This document shows positions 8,564-16,568 of a stretch of 64,000 nucleotides of DNA, piece after piece. The notes under the pieces were generated by a model. The model searched no databases, had not been told where the DNA came from, and saw only the letters and a program-made list of their open reading frames with translations. Origin of the DNA: Alkalihalobacillus sp. LMS39. Lineage in GTDB: Bacteria; Bacillota; Bacilli; Bacillales; Bacillaceae_F. Made by a program: the position numbers and the translations under genes. The stretch's first letter is position 1; each line of letters starts with the position of its first letter. Location: positions 2,790,001 through 2,854,000 of the forward strand of contig NZ_CP093300.1 in assembly GCF_022812285.1 (NCBI RefSeq), read 5' to 3'.

Positions 8564-9165
8564 CTGTCTCCCCCCCATCGGGTAAATAGCTGATGTTCAA
8601 TCCCAGCACTATCTAATACTTTACCAACAACAAATCGTACTAAGTCTTCTATCGTTTTTGGTTGTTGGTAATAACCAGGCATGGCAGGAACTATGGTCCC
8701 TCCGACTTTTGAAATTGTCAGCATGTTTTCCAAATGAATTTGATGTAACGGTGTTTCTCTTGGCACAAGGAGTAACGGCCTTTTTTCTTTTAACATCACA
8801 TCTGCTGTTCGTTCTAGTAAATTGCCCGATGCACCATGCGCAATTCCTGATAACGTACCCATCGAACAAGGGATAATAAACATACCGTTATTTTTGTATG
8901 AACCACTTGCTATTGGAGCTGCATAATCATGTAGATGATGATAGTGAAGTTGCTCACGATTTAGAGGAAATAATTCATCTAAAACCGCTCCACGATCTGA
9001 TGTATCAAGCTGTAACTCCTCTTTAAACACTTGCCAGCCCGCTTCAGTAATAACAAGATGGACTTTATAAGATTGGCGCAATAGTTCTTGTGTCAAACAA
9101 ACCCCATACATTGCCCCACTTGCTCCTGTAATACCAACAGTATAAATTCCTTTTTCCTTGCTCAT
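8560..9165 (-). CDS. ubiX: UbiX-family flavin prenyltransferase
   Basis: UbiX makes prenylated FMN, the cofactor for UbiD-type decarboxylases. The 201-residue protein shows GITGASGAMYGVCL near residues 11-24 (FMN/Rossmann), IIPCSMGTLSGIAHG and RPLLLVPRETPLHQIHLENM, all diagnostic. It starts inside the ubiA stop (ATGA) and ends inside the mqnA start, so ubiA-ubiX-mqnA are translationally coupled. In this context it probably serves a UbiD-like decarboxylase acting on the prenylated naphthoate of the futalosine route. That ubiD gene is not visible here. Confidence 0.92.
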   Translation of the reverse strand: MSKEKGIYTVGITGASGAMYGVCLTQELLRQSYKVHLVITEAGWQVFKEELQLDTSDRGAVLDELFPLNREQLHYHHLHDYAAPIASGSYKNNGMFIIPCSMGTLSGIAHGASGNLLERTADVMLKEKRPLLLVPRETPLHQIHLENMLTISKVGGTIVPAMPGYYQQPKTIEDLVRFVVGKVLDSAGIEHQLFTRWGGDR

Positions 9166-10031
9166 CGTAATAAATCTCCTATTGTAAAGACTAACATAAC
9201 AATACTTAAAATTCCGTTCATTGTAAAAAAGGCAACATCCACTTTTGATAAATCATCGGCAGATACAAGGGAATGTTCATAAACCATAATGGCTCCTGCT
9301 ATCAAAACACCAACAAAGTAAATCCAACCTAATGGACTCGTAAAAAACAAAGCGACTAACGCCAAAAAGCTAACGATATGAAACCCTTTTGCTATCAAAA
9401 GTGCTTTTGCAATTCCAAAATAACTAGGAATGGAATATAAGCCTGCATTCTTATCATATTCGGCATCTTGTGTCGCATATATAACATCAAAACCGGCAGT
9501 CCATAATGCCACAGCTAAAAATAGTAATACTGCATCCCACGTCAGTGTCCCTGTAGTACCAACCCAACCTCCTAATGGAGCAATCGCAATCGTTATTCCT
9601 AATACAAGATGACATGCCCATGTAAAACGTTTTGTATAAGAATACAAGACAAGAAAAAAGACAGCAACAGGTAATAAATAAACGGCCAACATATTTAATT
9701 GAAAAGCAGAGAAGAATAAAAGGGCAAACGATAAAATAATAAAAGCTAGCACTTCAATTTTAGAAAGTAGCCCAGCAGGAATTGCCCGTTCTTTTGTTCG
9801 CGGATTTTTTTTATCTATCGCCGCATCAATTAAGCGGTTTAAAGCCATTGCAGCACTTCTAGCACCAACCATTGCTAGCGTAATCCAAACCCATTGCATT
9901 GGTTCTGGCCATGTGCCATGAATGACAAAACTACCTAAAACGGCTCCTAAAAAGGCAAAAGGCAATGCAAAAATGGTATGCTCAAACTTAATCATTTCAA
10001 GAATAATTTTTATTTTTTTAATCACAGTCAT
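9162..10031 (-). CDS. mqnP: UbiA-family prenyltransferase (MqnP-like)
   Basis: This integral-membrane enzyme attaches a polyprenyl chain to an aromatic acid. The 289-residue protein has about eight hydrophobic segments and the first aspartate-rich motif NRLIDAAIDKKNPRT near residues 65-79. A second acidic motif, YATQDAEYDKNAG, lies near residue 190. Homology alone fits 4-hydroxybenzoate prenyltransferase. The neighbours (mqnA, ubiX, menG and hepT) and a Gram-positive host argue for 1,4-dihydroxy-6-naphthoate prenylation, MqnP-type. The gene symbol is therefore inferred from context. Confidence 0.85.
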   Translation of the reverse strand: MTVIKKIKIILEMIKFEHTIFALPFAFLGAVLGSFVIHGTWPEPMQWVWITLAMVGARSAAMALNRLIDAAIDKKNPRTKERAIPAGLLSKIEVLAFIILSFALLFFSAFQLNMLAVYLLPVAVFFLVLYSYTKRFTWACHLVLGITIAIAPLGGWVGTTGTLTWDAVLLFLAVALWTAGFDVIYATQDAEYDKNAGLYSIPSYFGIAKALLIAKGFHIVSFLALVALFFTSPLGWIYFVGVLIAGAIMVYEHSLVSADDLSKVDVAFFTMNGILSIVMLVFTIGDLLR

Positions 10032-10049
10032 TTCCCCAATTCTATCTGT

Positions 10050-10763
10050 CTAGTTATTCGAATTCTTATGTCCAATATGAGTAGCAGCTACACCGCCTGA
10101 ATACGCTTTTACTTCAACGTTTTCAAAGCCAGCATGCTCAAACATATGAGCTAGTTCGTCTCTTCCAGGAAAATTCATCGTTGACTCTTGCAACCAAGAA
10201 TATTCATCATAACTTTTTGCAAATAGCTTTCCAAATAACGGCATGATTTTTCGAAAATAAAAAAAGTAAAGTTGTTTAAATATAGGCATTGTCGGTTGAG
10301 ATGTTTCTAGGCAAACGACTTTTCCGCCAGGTTTGACAACGCGATACATTTCTTTTAACACTTGTTCATAATCTGGAACATTCCGCAATCCAAATCCGAT
10401 CGTAACATAATCAAATTCATTATCCTGAAATGGTAGAGACATCGCATTTCCATGTAATAGTGTAATATTTTTATGGTCAGCCTCTTTTACTTTTTTTTCA
10501 CCGACCGCTAACATATTTCGGCTAAAATCAAGGCCAACAACAGTCCCTCCTGGACCAACAGCTTCAGATAATGCTATCGTCCAATCTGCCGTTCCGCAAC
10601 AAACATCAAGAGCAGTAGCATCTTTTTGGACTGCCATCTTTTTCATCGTATCTTTTCTCCATGCTTTATGCCGTTGAAAGCTAATAACCGAGTTCATGAC
10701 ATCATATTTTTTGTAAATCGATTCGAATACTTGATGGACGCGCTCTTCTTTAGATTGTGTCAT
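10050..10763 (-). CDS. menG: Demethylmenaquinone methyltransferase
   Basis: MenG/UbiE adds the final C-methyl group to demethylmenaquinone using SAM. The 237-residue protein has [15 protein letters not shown] at the N-terminus, the SAM-binding [12 protein letters not shown] near residue 53 and [10 protein letters not shown]. The final step is shared by the classical and futalosine pathways. It follows hepS by 4 bases, as in the B. subtilis hepS-menG-hepT cluster. Confidence 0.95.
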   Translation of the reverse strand: MTQSKEERVHQVFESIYKKYDVMNSVISFQRHKAWRKDTMKKMAVQKDATALDVCCGTADWTIALSEAVGPGGTVVGLDFSRNMLAVGEKKVKEADHKNITLLHGNAMSLPFQDNEFDYVTIGFGLRNVPDYEQVLKEMYRVVKPGGKVVCLETSQPTMPIFKQLYFFYFRKIMPLFGKLFAKSYDEYSWLQESTMNFPGRDELAHMFEHAGFENVEVKAYSGGVAATHIGHKNSNN

Positions 10764-10767
10764 ACCT

Positions 10768-11562
10768 TTACCCTTCTTCCGCTACTTTTTCTTCTACTAT
10801 AGTTGTTGACGCTATGACTTGCTCAATAAAGTCGGAAATAAAGTTATCCTTAAATTCATGTTTCTTTACTAACATCGTTAAATTTTCAAGTGTAGCAAAA
10901 ACTTTCTCATTAATCATTTGTTCAATCGTGTCAGCATTTCGATTATCATGTTTCACTATAACATCCAGTAAAACCGGACATTCGTTCGCCTTGATTTGCG
11001 AACGTTCTAAAATGAGACGTTTTAAAAAGAAGTATTCTGAAATCGTTTCTTTCCATGCATCTAACTTATAAAATAAGGCGATGTTTTGAATTAATTCTGA
11101 TTCAATAATGGAAAGGTCTTGTTTCCATTGTTCAAATGAAATACCATCATTTTTATAAACGTTCATTTTATGCTCATTAATTTTCTGAATGGAATAACTA
11201 AAAATACGAATCATATCTATGTCGCCTTCGTCAGCTAATAAATAGTAGTAAAGACTACTATAATAATCTCCTGCTAGAACAGTTAGCTGTCTTGTCTTCT
11301 TTATAAAATCTGAATTTAATGGTTGGAGGGAGACATTCTCATGAGCATCTAAAGCTGCATCAACAAGAATGGCTGACAACGCATAAGCTTGTAGTTTTTT
11401 TATTGGTATTTTAGATTCAAGCATGGCAAATAAAAATCGAAGCTTGTCCTTATCCACACTTGGCTTTGCACTATATTGTTTAAGAAAAGGATGATCTGTC
11501 ATTGAATAAAAAGCAGCTATGCATTCATTCACATTTTCATCCAAGAACGTCCTCATTTTCAT
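10768..11562 (-). CDS. hepS: Heptaprenyl diphosphate synthase component I
   Basis: HepS is the non-catalytic regulatory partner of HepT that sets product chain length. The sequence, mostly helical and without DDxxD motifs, resembles the Bacillus HepS/GerCA family (HEPPP_synt_1). Key segments are [16 protein letters not shown] and [13 protein letters not shown]. Upstream in-frame codons extend to 11619, but the ATG at 11562 has GGGGGA 6 bases before it and gives 264 residues, near the family size. It follows mtrB and precedes menG, as in B. subtilis. Confidence 0.9.
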   Translation of the reverse strand: MKMRTFLDENVNECIAAFYSMTDHPFLKQYSAKPSVDKDKLRFLFAMLESKIPIKKLQAYALSAILVDAALDAHENVSLQPLNSDFIKKTRQLTVLAGDYYSSLYYYLLADEGDIDMIRIFSYSIQKINEHKMNVYKNDGISFEQWKQDLSIIESELIQNIALFYKLDAWKETISEYFFLKRLILERSQIKANECPVLLDVIVKHDNRNADTIEQMINEKVFATLENLTMLVKKHEFKDNFISDFIEQVIASTTIVEEKVAEEG

Positions 11563-11683
11563 TGCTAGTCCCCCACATGTCATAACTGTCCTTGTTGATT
11601 TCAATTCCATTGTCGCCATACATTATACCATAAGATTAGAGTCTCGAAAAACAAGTAAAATACTGTCATTCCCGGACATAAAG

Positions 11684-11705
11684 AAAAGCAGGAAATCCTG
11701 CTTTT
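11684..11705 (-). terminator. Hairpin at the mtrB stop
   Basis: Minus-strand AAAAGCAGGA, two bases, TCCTGCTTTT forms a perfect stem overlapping the mtrB stop. The tail CTTTATG is only weakly U-rich, so read-through into hepS is plausible. Confidence 0.65.
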
Positions 11706-11922
11706 ATACTTCGGTATCCATTTCACCATGGCTTGTTTGGATTACGGCTTTTCCTCTTATTTTAACAGCGGAAGTATGTTCCGTAAATTGAGCAATCATG
11801 ACTTCCCCTTTATCTAGCTTTTCGGAATGATGAAATCGCGTATCAGATCCTCTTGTTAATCCAATTACACTTACCCCATCTTCCTTTGCTTTTATCACAA
11901 AAAAGTCTTGGTCAGACTTCAT
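11704..11922 (-). CDS. mtrB: Tryptophan RNA-binding attenuation protein TRAP
   Basis: TRAP forms an 11-subunit ring that binds GAG/UAG triplets in RNA when loaded with tryptophan. The 72-residue protein has [20 protein letters not shown] followed by [20 protein letters not shown], nearly identical to B. subtilis MtrB over the core. The KKR-type RNA contacts (Lys/Lys/Arg) and the Gly-Leu-Thr-Arg-Gly and Gln-Phe-Thr-Glu-His-Thr tryptophan loops are kept. A strong SD (AAGGGGG) precedes the ATG. It sits after folE (mtrA) as in the classical mtrAB operon. A matching target site lies before trpE. Confidence 0.97.
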   Translation of the reverse strand: MKSDQDFFVIKAKEDGVSVIGLTRGSDTRFHHSEKLDKGEVMIAQFTEHTSAVKIRGKAVIQTSHGEMDTEV

Positions 11923-11999
11923 CGTAAAGCCCCCTTTTTCCCATGTCTTTTGTTTTATTGTAACGATAATCTTATGATTATGCTACAAGTAAAACATGA

Positions 12000-12566
12000 T
12001 TATTCCTTAATTAATGAGAAAACTTCTGCACGTGCTGCTGCATCCTCAGCAAATACCCCACGAACAGCAGATGTGACTGTTTTTGCACCAGGTTTTTTTA
12101 CGCCGCGCATCGTCATACACATATGCTCTGCTTCAATAACAACAATCACACCATGCGGGTCTAATGTTTCAATTAATGCATTTGCTACAGAAGAGGTAAT
12201 GCGTTCTTGTAATTGTGGACGTCTAGCAACAGCTTCCACAGCACGAGCTAATTTACTTAAACCAGTTACTTTACCCCCACGAGGAATATAACCGACATGA
12301 GCTTTCCCGAAAAATGGTACTAAGTGATGTTCACACATCGAGAAAAACGGAATGTCTTTGACAAGAACTAATTCTTCATGGTCTTCCCCAAACACCGTTT
12401 GCAAATGTGTAGCCGGGTCTTGGTTAAGTCCTTGAAATACTTCTTCATACATTTTTGCTACTCGTTTTGGTGTATCTAATAAACCTTCACGGTCCGGGTC
12501 CTCTCCTACTGCTTCAAGAATTAACCGAACGGCTTGTTTAATTTTCTCATGATCAACCGTACTCAA
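12000..12566 (-). CDS. folE: GTP cyclohydrolase I (MtrA)
   Basis: FolE converts GTP to 7,8-dihydroneopterin triphosphate, the first step of folate synthesis. It shows [14 protein letters not shown], the zinc site [27 protein letters not shown] and HMCMTMRGV, covering the catalytic Cys/His set. The proposed start is TTG at 12566, with GGAGG 9 bases upstream. It gives 188 residues, aligning with B. subtilis FolE. In-frame ATG 12623 would add an unconserved N-terminus. It is the first gene of the folE-mtrB pair. Confidence 0.94.
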   Translation of the reverse strand: MSTVDHEKIKQAVRLILEAVGEDPDREGLLDTPKRVAKMYEEVFQGLNQDPATHLQTVFGEDHEELVLVKDIPFFSMCEHHLVPFFGKAHVGYIPRGGKVTGLSKLARAVEAVARRPQLQERITSSVANALIETLDPHGVIVVIEAEHMCMTMRGVKKPGAKTVTSAVRGVFAEDAAARAEVFSLIKE

Positions 12567-12648
12567 TCTTTTCTGCCTCCAATCGACATGTTTCTTAATA
12601 TGTAGTCTAACCGATTTTAGCACAGTTTGTTCAATAAAATCAAAAAAG

Positions 12649-12673
12649 AAAACTCCTATAATAAGGAGTTTTT
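12649..12673 (-). terminator. Intrinsic terminator after spoIVA
   Basis: Minus-strand AAAACTCC, loop TTATTATA-like, GGAGTTTTC followed by TTTTTT. It separates spoIVA from folE in the only 120 bases between their coding regions. Confidence 0.85.
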
Positions 12674-12686
12674 CAGAAAATCATTT

Positions 12687-14165
12687 TTATAAAATGATAG
12701 CGATTAATCCACCTGAACCTTCATTGATGATTCTTTCAAGCGTTTCTTTTAGTTTATAACGCGCATTTTCAGGCATTAACGATAATTTCGCTTGAATTCC
12801 TTCTCTCACAATGGAGTTCAATGAGCGTCCAAAAATATCAGACTCCCAAATCGATAATGGATTATCTTCAAAGTCTTGCATTAAGTAACGAACAAGTTCT
12901 TCGCTTTGTTTCTCTGTCCCAATAATAGGTGCAAATTCAGATTCAACATCGACTTTTACCATATGGATAGATGGCGCTACCGCCTTCAGGCGAACTCCAA
13001 ATCTTGATCCTTGACGGATAATTTCTGGCTCGTCTAGACTCATATCTGAAATGGCTGGTGCGGCTATACCATACCCCGTCTGTTTCACCATTTGCAATGC
13101 ATCTGCCACTTGGTCATACTCAGCTTTCGCATGCGCAAAGTCTTGCATAAGTTGAAGTAAATGATCTTTTCCACGGATTTCTACCCCAACAACTTCTTTT
13201 AAGATTTGGTCATATAAATTATCCGGAGCATATAAGTCGATTTCAGCAACCCCTTGCCCCATTTCAATGCCAGCAAGTGATGCTTGCTCAATAAAGTCAT
13301 AGTCACCAAAATGACCTACAACACGGTCAACATCACGAAGTCTTCTAATATCTTTTACTGTTCCTCGAACAGCTTCTTCATAACTTTGTCGTAGCCAGTG
13401 GTCATTTTTCAGCACCATAACCCAACTAGGTAAATTTACATTTACTTCATGTACAGGGAATTCAAATAATACTTCTCGCAACACACTGTTAATGTCCTGC
13501 TCTGTCATACTTTCGATGCTTAAAGCTAGAACAGGGATGTCATGTGTTTCTGCTAATTCATGACGTAATGCTTGTGTTTCTGGGTGGTGCGGATGCGCAC
13601 TATTTACAACCATGATAAATGGTTTACCCACTTCTTTTAACTCATCAATGACCCGTTGTTCTGCATCGACATAATCATGACGAGCAATGTCACCAATGGA
13701 ACCATCCGTTGTGACAACAACACCTAATGTAGAATGCTCTTGAATAACTTTCCGTGTTCCAATCTCTGCCGCTTCCTGAAATGGAATTGGTTCTTCATAC
13801 CACGGTGTATTAATCATTCTAGGACCATTCTCGTCTTCATACCCTTTTGCGCCAGGTACAGCATACCCAACACAATCAACTAAACGTACATTTACGTCTA
13901 ACCCTTCATCAACATGAAGAGAAACCGCTGTATTTGGTACGAATTTAGGTTCTGTTGTCATGATTGTTTTCCCTGCTGCACTTTGCGGCAACTCATCTTG
14001 AGCTCTCGTTTTGTCCCCTTCATTTTCAATATTAGGAATGACAACAAGCTCCATAAACTTCTTAATAAATGTAGATTTACCGGTTCTTACAGCACCCACC
14101 ACTCCGAGATAAATATCGCCTCCAGTTCGTTCAGCGATATCTTTAAAAATATCAACCTTTTCCAA
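12687..14165 (-). CDS. spoIVA: Stage IV sporulation protein A, spore coat morphogenetic ATPase
   Basis: SpoIVA self-assembles with ATP hydrolysis into the basement layer of the spore coat around the forespore. The 492-residue length is exactly typical. The N-terminal P-loop GVVGAVRTGKSTFIKKF is near residues 21-37, and TRKVIQEHSTLGVVVTTDGS lies in the GTPase-like domain. The C-terminal end NEGSGGLIAIIL is strongly conserved and needed for localisation by SpoVM. A SigE-like promoter is visible upstream. In B. subtilis the next gene is hbs, which is missing here. Confidence 0.97.
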   Translation of the reverse strand: MEKVDIFKDIAERTGGDIYLGVVGAVRTGKSTFIKKFMELVVIPNIENEGDKTRAQDELPQSAAGKTIMTTEPKFVPNTAVSLHVDEGLDVNVRLVDCVGYAVPGAKGYEDENGPRMINTPWYEEPIPFQEAAEIGTRKVIQEHSTLGVVVTTDGSIGDIARHDYVDAEQRVIDELKEVGKPFIMVVNSAHPHHPETQALRHELAETHDIPVLALSIESMTEQDINSVLREVLFEFPVHEVNVNLPSWVMVLKNDHWLRQSYEEAVRGTVKDIRRLRDVDRVVGHFGDYDFIEQASLAGIEMGQGVAEIDLYAPDNLYDQILKEVVGVEIRGKDHLLQLMQDFAHAKAEYDQVADALQMVKQTGYGIAAPAISDMSLDEPEIIRQGSRFGVRLKAVAPSIHMVKVDVESEFAPIIGTEKQSEELVRYLMQDFEDNPLSIWESDIFGRSLNSIVREGIQAKLSLMPENARYKLKETLERIINEGSGGLIAIIL

Positions 14166-14230
14166 GTAAACCCCTCCCGATCATATATAGATTTAGAAAT
14201 TCGCACCTATTAATAACTCTTGGACATTAT

Positions 14231-14259
14231 ATACATATGATGTTGTCCACTAAATATGA
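14231..14259 (-). promoter_or_regulatory. Candidate SigE promoter of spoIVA
   Basis: On the minus strand TCATATT (14259-14253, -35 consensus KMATATW) is followed after 13 bases by CATATGTA (14239-14232, close to CATACANT). It lies about 65 bases before the spoIVA start. spoIVA is known to be SigE-dependent in B. subtilis. Confidence 0.5.
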
Positions 14260-14392
14260 CAGACTATATTAAAATAGATGGAATCAAGTTATAAAATTTT
14301 ATAGAAGAATGATTGCGAGTGGAAATCTGCTCTTCCCTTTGTATGTATATGAGACATGAATTTGAATATACCGATTAAATGTAAAAGCTAGT

Positions 14393-14517
14393 AAAGAAAA
14401 ACGCGAGAGCGTCTTTTCATTTCAAGCGAAGTGCGGAGCCCTGCCCGCTTTTGATAGTGAACCCCCTTCTAGAATAAGCTTTCAAATCTTCGCTACTAAA
14501 CCAAAATGTTTATACTC
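14393..14517. repeat. Repeat family A, copy 1 (middle segment deleted)
   Basis: It begins AAAGAAAAACGCGAGAGCGT and ends near the family 3' module AGAATAAGCTTTCAAA...ACCAAAATG. Compared with full copies (20555, 43981, 54010) it lacks the CCCCAAG/CTTGGGG hairpin and the GCGCAGGTGCGC block. It lies in the 798-base gap between spoIVA and yphF, which otherwise holds B1, A2 and a terminator. Confidence 0.8.
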
Positions 14518-14524
14518 ACTCATT

Positions 14525-14730
14525 TGTCTCGTTTTTGCGGTCAGAGGAGCCGTTATTTGTGAACATGATACGGGTTTCAAGTTTTTAGCGGCCACAGGAG
14601 CGCTTATTCATGCAAAAGCAACTCTATTCCTAGCGATATATGATGATTAACGGCTCCTGTGGCCTCCAACGTTCCAAAACGCTAGCAATGTTCACAAATA
14701 ACGGTTTTCATGGCCGCTTACTTACCATAA
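14525..14730. repeat. Repeat family B, copy 1 (MITE-like)
   Basis: A 206-bp segment with long imperfect terminal inverted repeats. CCGTTATTTGTGAACAT near the left end recurs inverted as ATGTTCACAAATAACGG near the right end, flanked by GCGG and CCGC. An internal second stem pairs CACAGGAGC with GCTCCTGTG. A close copy is at 28312-28516. No ORF is present. Confidence 0.85.
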
Positions 14731-14836
14731 ACAACAAAAGCGCTTTTCTCATAGTCCCCCAAACCCCTAATTCATTCTAAGAATGTATTAGAGCAAAGTT
14801 ATACACAAGTCGATTATTTTATATTTCCCTACACAA

Positions 14837-14905
14837 TAAGAAAAACGCGAGAGCGTTCTTTCGTTTCAAAGCTTCACTTCTACACCAAAATTTTTTCTTA
14901 TCTTT
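14837..14905. repeat. Repeat family A, copy 2 (short form)
   Basis: A 69-bp short form that keeps the 5' module ATAAGAAAAACGCGAGAGCG and the 3' module GCTTC...ACACCAAAATT ending TTTCTTATC, with the whole centre absent. The ends form a short terminal inverted repeat, ATAAGAAA/TTTCTTAT. The same short form is at 20733-20797. Confidence 0.8.
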
Positions 14906-14950
14906 AAAAATTAAAAAGGTGAATGAAAAGACAATTGCCTTTCATTCACC
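14906..14950 (-). terminator. Intrinsic terminator after yphF
   Basis: Minus-strand GGTGAATGAAA, a 10-base loop, TTTCATTCACC, then TTTTTAATTTTT. It lies just downstream of the yphF stop. Confidence 0.85.
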
Positions 14951-14963
14951 ATCCTATTATCGG

Positions 14964-15704
14964 TTATTTTCGTCCATACACTCGATCCATAAAATATGTT
15001 GGCTCACCTGATTCTTCATCAATTGTATAAGGAATCGAAAAAACAGGAACAAAATAAGATTGTTCTACTAATAAGTCTCGGATATCATCACCGTATTCAT
15101 ATGAATGATTATCATCTTGTAATAAGGCCATATTTAAATCAATCGAATAATCCATTAACACTTGACCACTGTTGTCGATCAGTAACGGCAAATAATTATT
15201 AAAATATGGGCTACGTACTCGAGGCGGCTCTTTATATCCTAACTCTTCAAACTGTAGCGTAAACAAACCTGTATCCACCATTTCTCCAATCGGTGCAAGC
15301 TCATTCTTTCTCATATATTGATTTAATCTTGTTTGTAATTCACGGACATCATTCATCACCGTTAAATCAATTAATTTCACTTCAGCTGCTTCATCTACAT
15401 TAACTAAAACATATTGGAAGACACCACCGTTTTCAAACGAGTTTCCAGGTGGCGATTGGATATACCTCGGGACAAGCAAACTAAAATCAACCGGATATTT
15501 TTGATAAATTGGGGTTTCCGCATCCCTTGTTTTTATCGGTAACACACCTGTATCCACCTGATATTGATTTACCGCTTGTTGAACAGTTTGAATTTGGTCA
15601 GGATAAGGGATTTGATTTTCAGCTCGCTGGTCTGATGGGTATAAGCAACCTGATAAGAAAAATAGCATGATAGCAATAACACTCATTTTTGCTGCTTTAC
15701 TCAT
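14964..15704 (-). CDS. yphF: YphF-family lipoprotein
   Basis: A 246-residue predicted lipoprotein of unknown function. The N-terminus has a charged stretch, a hydrophobic segment and the lipobox LSGC with the modified Cys near residue 20. The rest is soluble and rich in acidic and aromatic residues; it contains GVLPIKTRDAETPIYQKY, a segment conserved in Bacillus YphF. The assignment rests on position (spoIVA-yphF-yphE) and similarity by eye. It is probably anchored to the outer face of the membrane, possibly in sporangia. No catalytic motif is seen. Confidence 0.82.
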   Translation of the reverse strand: MSKAAKMSVIAIMLFFLSGCLYPSDQRAENQIPYPDQIQTVQQAVNQYQVDTGVLPIKTRDAETPIYQKYPVDFSLLVPRYIQSPPGNSFENGGVFQYVLVNVDEAAEVKLIDLTVMNDVRELQTRLNQYMRKNELAPIGEMVDTGLFTLQFEELGYKEPPRVRSPYFNNYLPLLIDNSGQVLMDYSIDLNMALLQDDNHSYEYGDDIRDLLVEQSYFVPVFSIPYTIDEESGEPTYFMDRVYGRK

Positions 15705-15732
15705 ATTATCAACTCACATTTACATTATAGTA

Positions 15733-15936
15733 TTAGCCTATTGCTGTCGGTCCACCTAAAACAATAACCGCGACAATTAATCCTGAGACTACTAGGCAAA
15801 CAAAAGCAATCGTTAAACCAATTCCTTTGAAAATGCCTTTTAATTTTTCACGGCTATATATAGCAGTAACTGCAGATACGAACATTAAAAATAACCCGAT
15901 AAATGAAATCCACATATTCATCATTGCTTGAGACAT
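15733..15936 (-). CDS. yphE: YphE-like small membrane protein (DUF2768)
   Basis: A 67-residue protein with two predicted membrane segments, about residues 8-25 and 37-60, joined by a short basic loop (YSREKLKGIFK). Its size and position between yphF and the gpsA region match B. subtilis YphE. An SD, GGGAGGAAT, precedes the ATG. Function is unknown. Confidence 0.8.
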   Translation of the reverse strand: MSQAMMNMWISFIGLFLMFVSAVTAIYSREKLKGIFKGIGLTIAFVCLVVSGLIVAVIVLGGPTAIG

Positions 15937-16089
15937 TTTTTATTCCTCCCTTTGCCACATCATATTATACCATAATCTATTTTACAAAATAGGACAAGAG
16001 CTTGTCCAAAACTTGAAGATTTCTCTTAAAATATTGTTTTGCAAAGTGAAAAATGTGACCAACATTGTATAACGAAAACAGCATCCAAA

Positions 16090-16129
16090 CAAAAGAAAAA
16101 AGTTGGAGATTGGGGCACACTCCAACTTT
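16090..16129 (-). terminator. Intrinsic terminator after spoVIF
   Basis: Minus-strand AAAGTTGGAG, an 11-base loop, CTCCAACTTT followed by TTTCTTTTG, about 100 bases past the spoVIF stop. Confidence 0.85.
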
Positions 16130-16230
16130 GACTAAATACGATTCCTTCGCCAACCCTTAGATTAGTTTTCGTACAGTACAGTATATGTTATTAAATCTAG
16201 TCTGCATAAGCTAATTGCCTAGTCGTACGA

Positions 16231-16482
16231 TTATTTTTTAAACATTTTAGAAAGAGATGCGAAATCCATTGGCATTTTATTCTTTACGATAGCTTCAACG
16301 ATTTGGTCTTCTTTTTCTTTAGGTACTTCTTTATTGGCAAGCTGTGCAACTTGAGCAATTAATTGTCTTACAGTTGCTTCGTCTTGTAAATTCGCATTGC
16401 TTACAGAGTTAGCTAAGTTAAACAGATCTTCCTGTTTTACATTTGTCTTCTTTTCGAGATTATCGAAAAAATTGTTGTTCAC
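16231..16482 (-). CDS. spoVIF: Stage VI sporulation protein F
   Basis: SpoVIF (YjcC) is a small late mother-cell factor needed for proper coat assembly in B. subtilis. The 83-residue protein begins NNNFFDNLEKKTNVKQEDLF, matching the SpoVIF N-terminus, and has VRQLIAQVAQLANKEVPKE in the middle. It starts with GTG (SD GGGGAGG). In B. subtilis it lies elsewhere on the chromosome; here it sits between yphE and gpsA. A good SigK-type promoter lies directly upstream. Confidence 0.88.
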   Translation of the reverse strand: MNNNFFDNLEKKTNVKQEDLFNLANSVSNANLQDEATVRQLIAQVAQLANKEVPKEKEDQIVEAIVKNKMPMDFASLSKMFKK

Positions 16483-16513
16483 GTGAAGTCCTCCCCTATA
16501 GTTGGTGTCACAA

Positions 16514-16542
16514 TATCGTATGCAACACAGAGGACTTTGTGC
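16514..16542 (-). promoter_or_regulatory. Candidate SigK promoter of spoVIF
   Basis: Minus-strand CATACGATA (16522-16514) fits the SigK -10 consensus CATANNNTA. A CACA matching the mACm -35 lies 16 bases before it, near 16541-16538. Transcription would start about 25 bases before the GTG. Confidence 0.55.
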
Positions 16543-16568
16543 ATTAACATCAAAATGAAAGTGTAAAA

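Noticed and set aside
9162-10031. Ubiquinone biosynthesis assignment for the UbiA/UbiX pair
   Set aside because: Gram-positive sporeformers use menaquinone, and the neighbours are mqnA, menG and hepT, so the futalosine/menaquinone reading is preferred.
14166-14963. Missing hbs gene in the spoIVA-yphF gap
   Set aside because: No HU-like reading frame is present; the gap is filled by a SigE-like promoter, repeats A1, B1 and A2, and a terminator.
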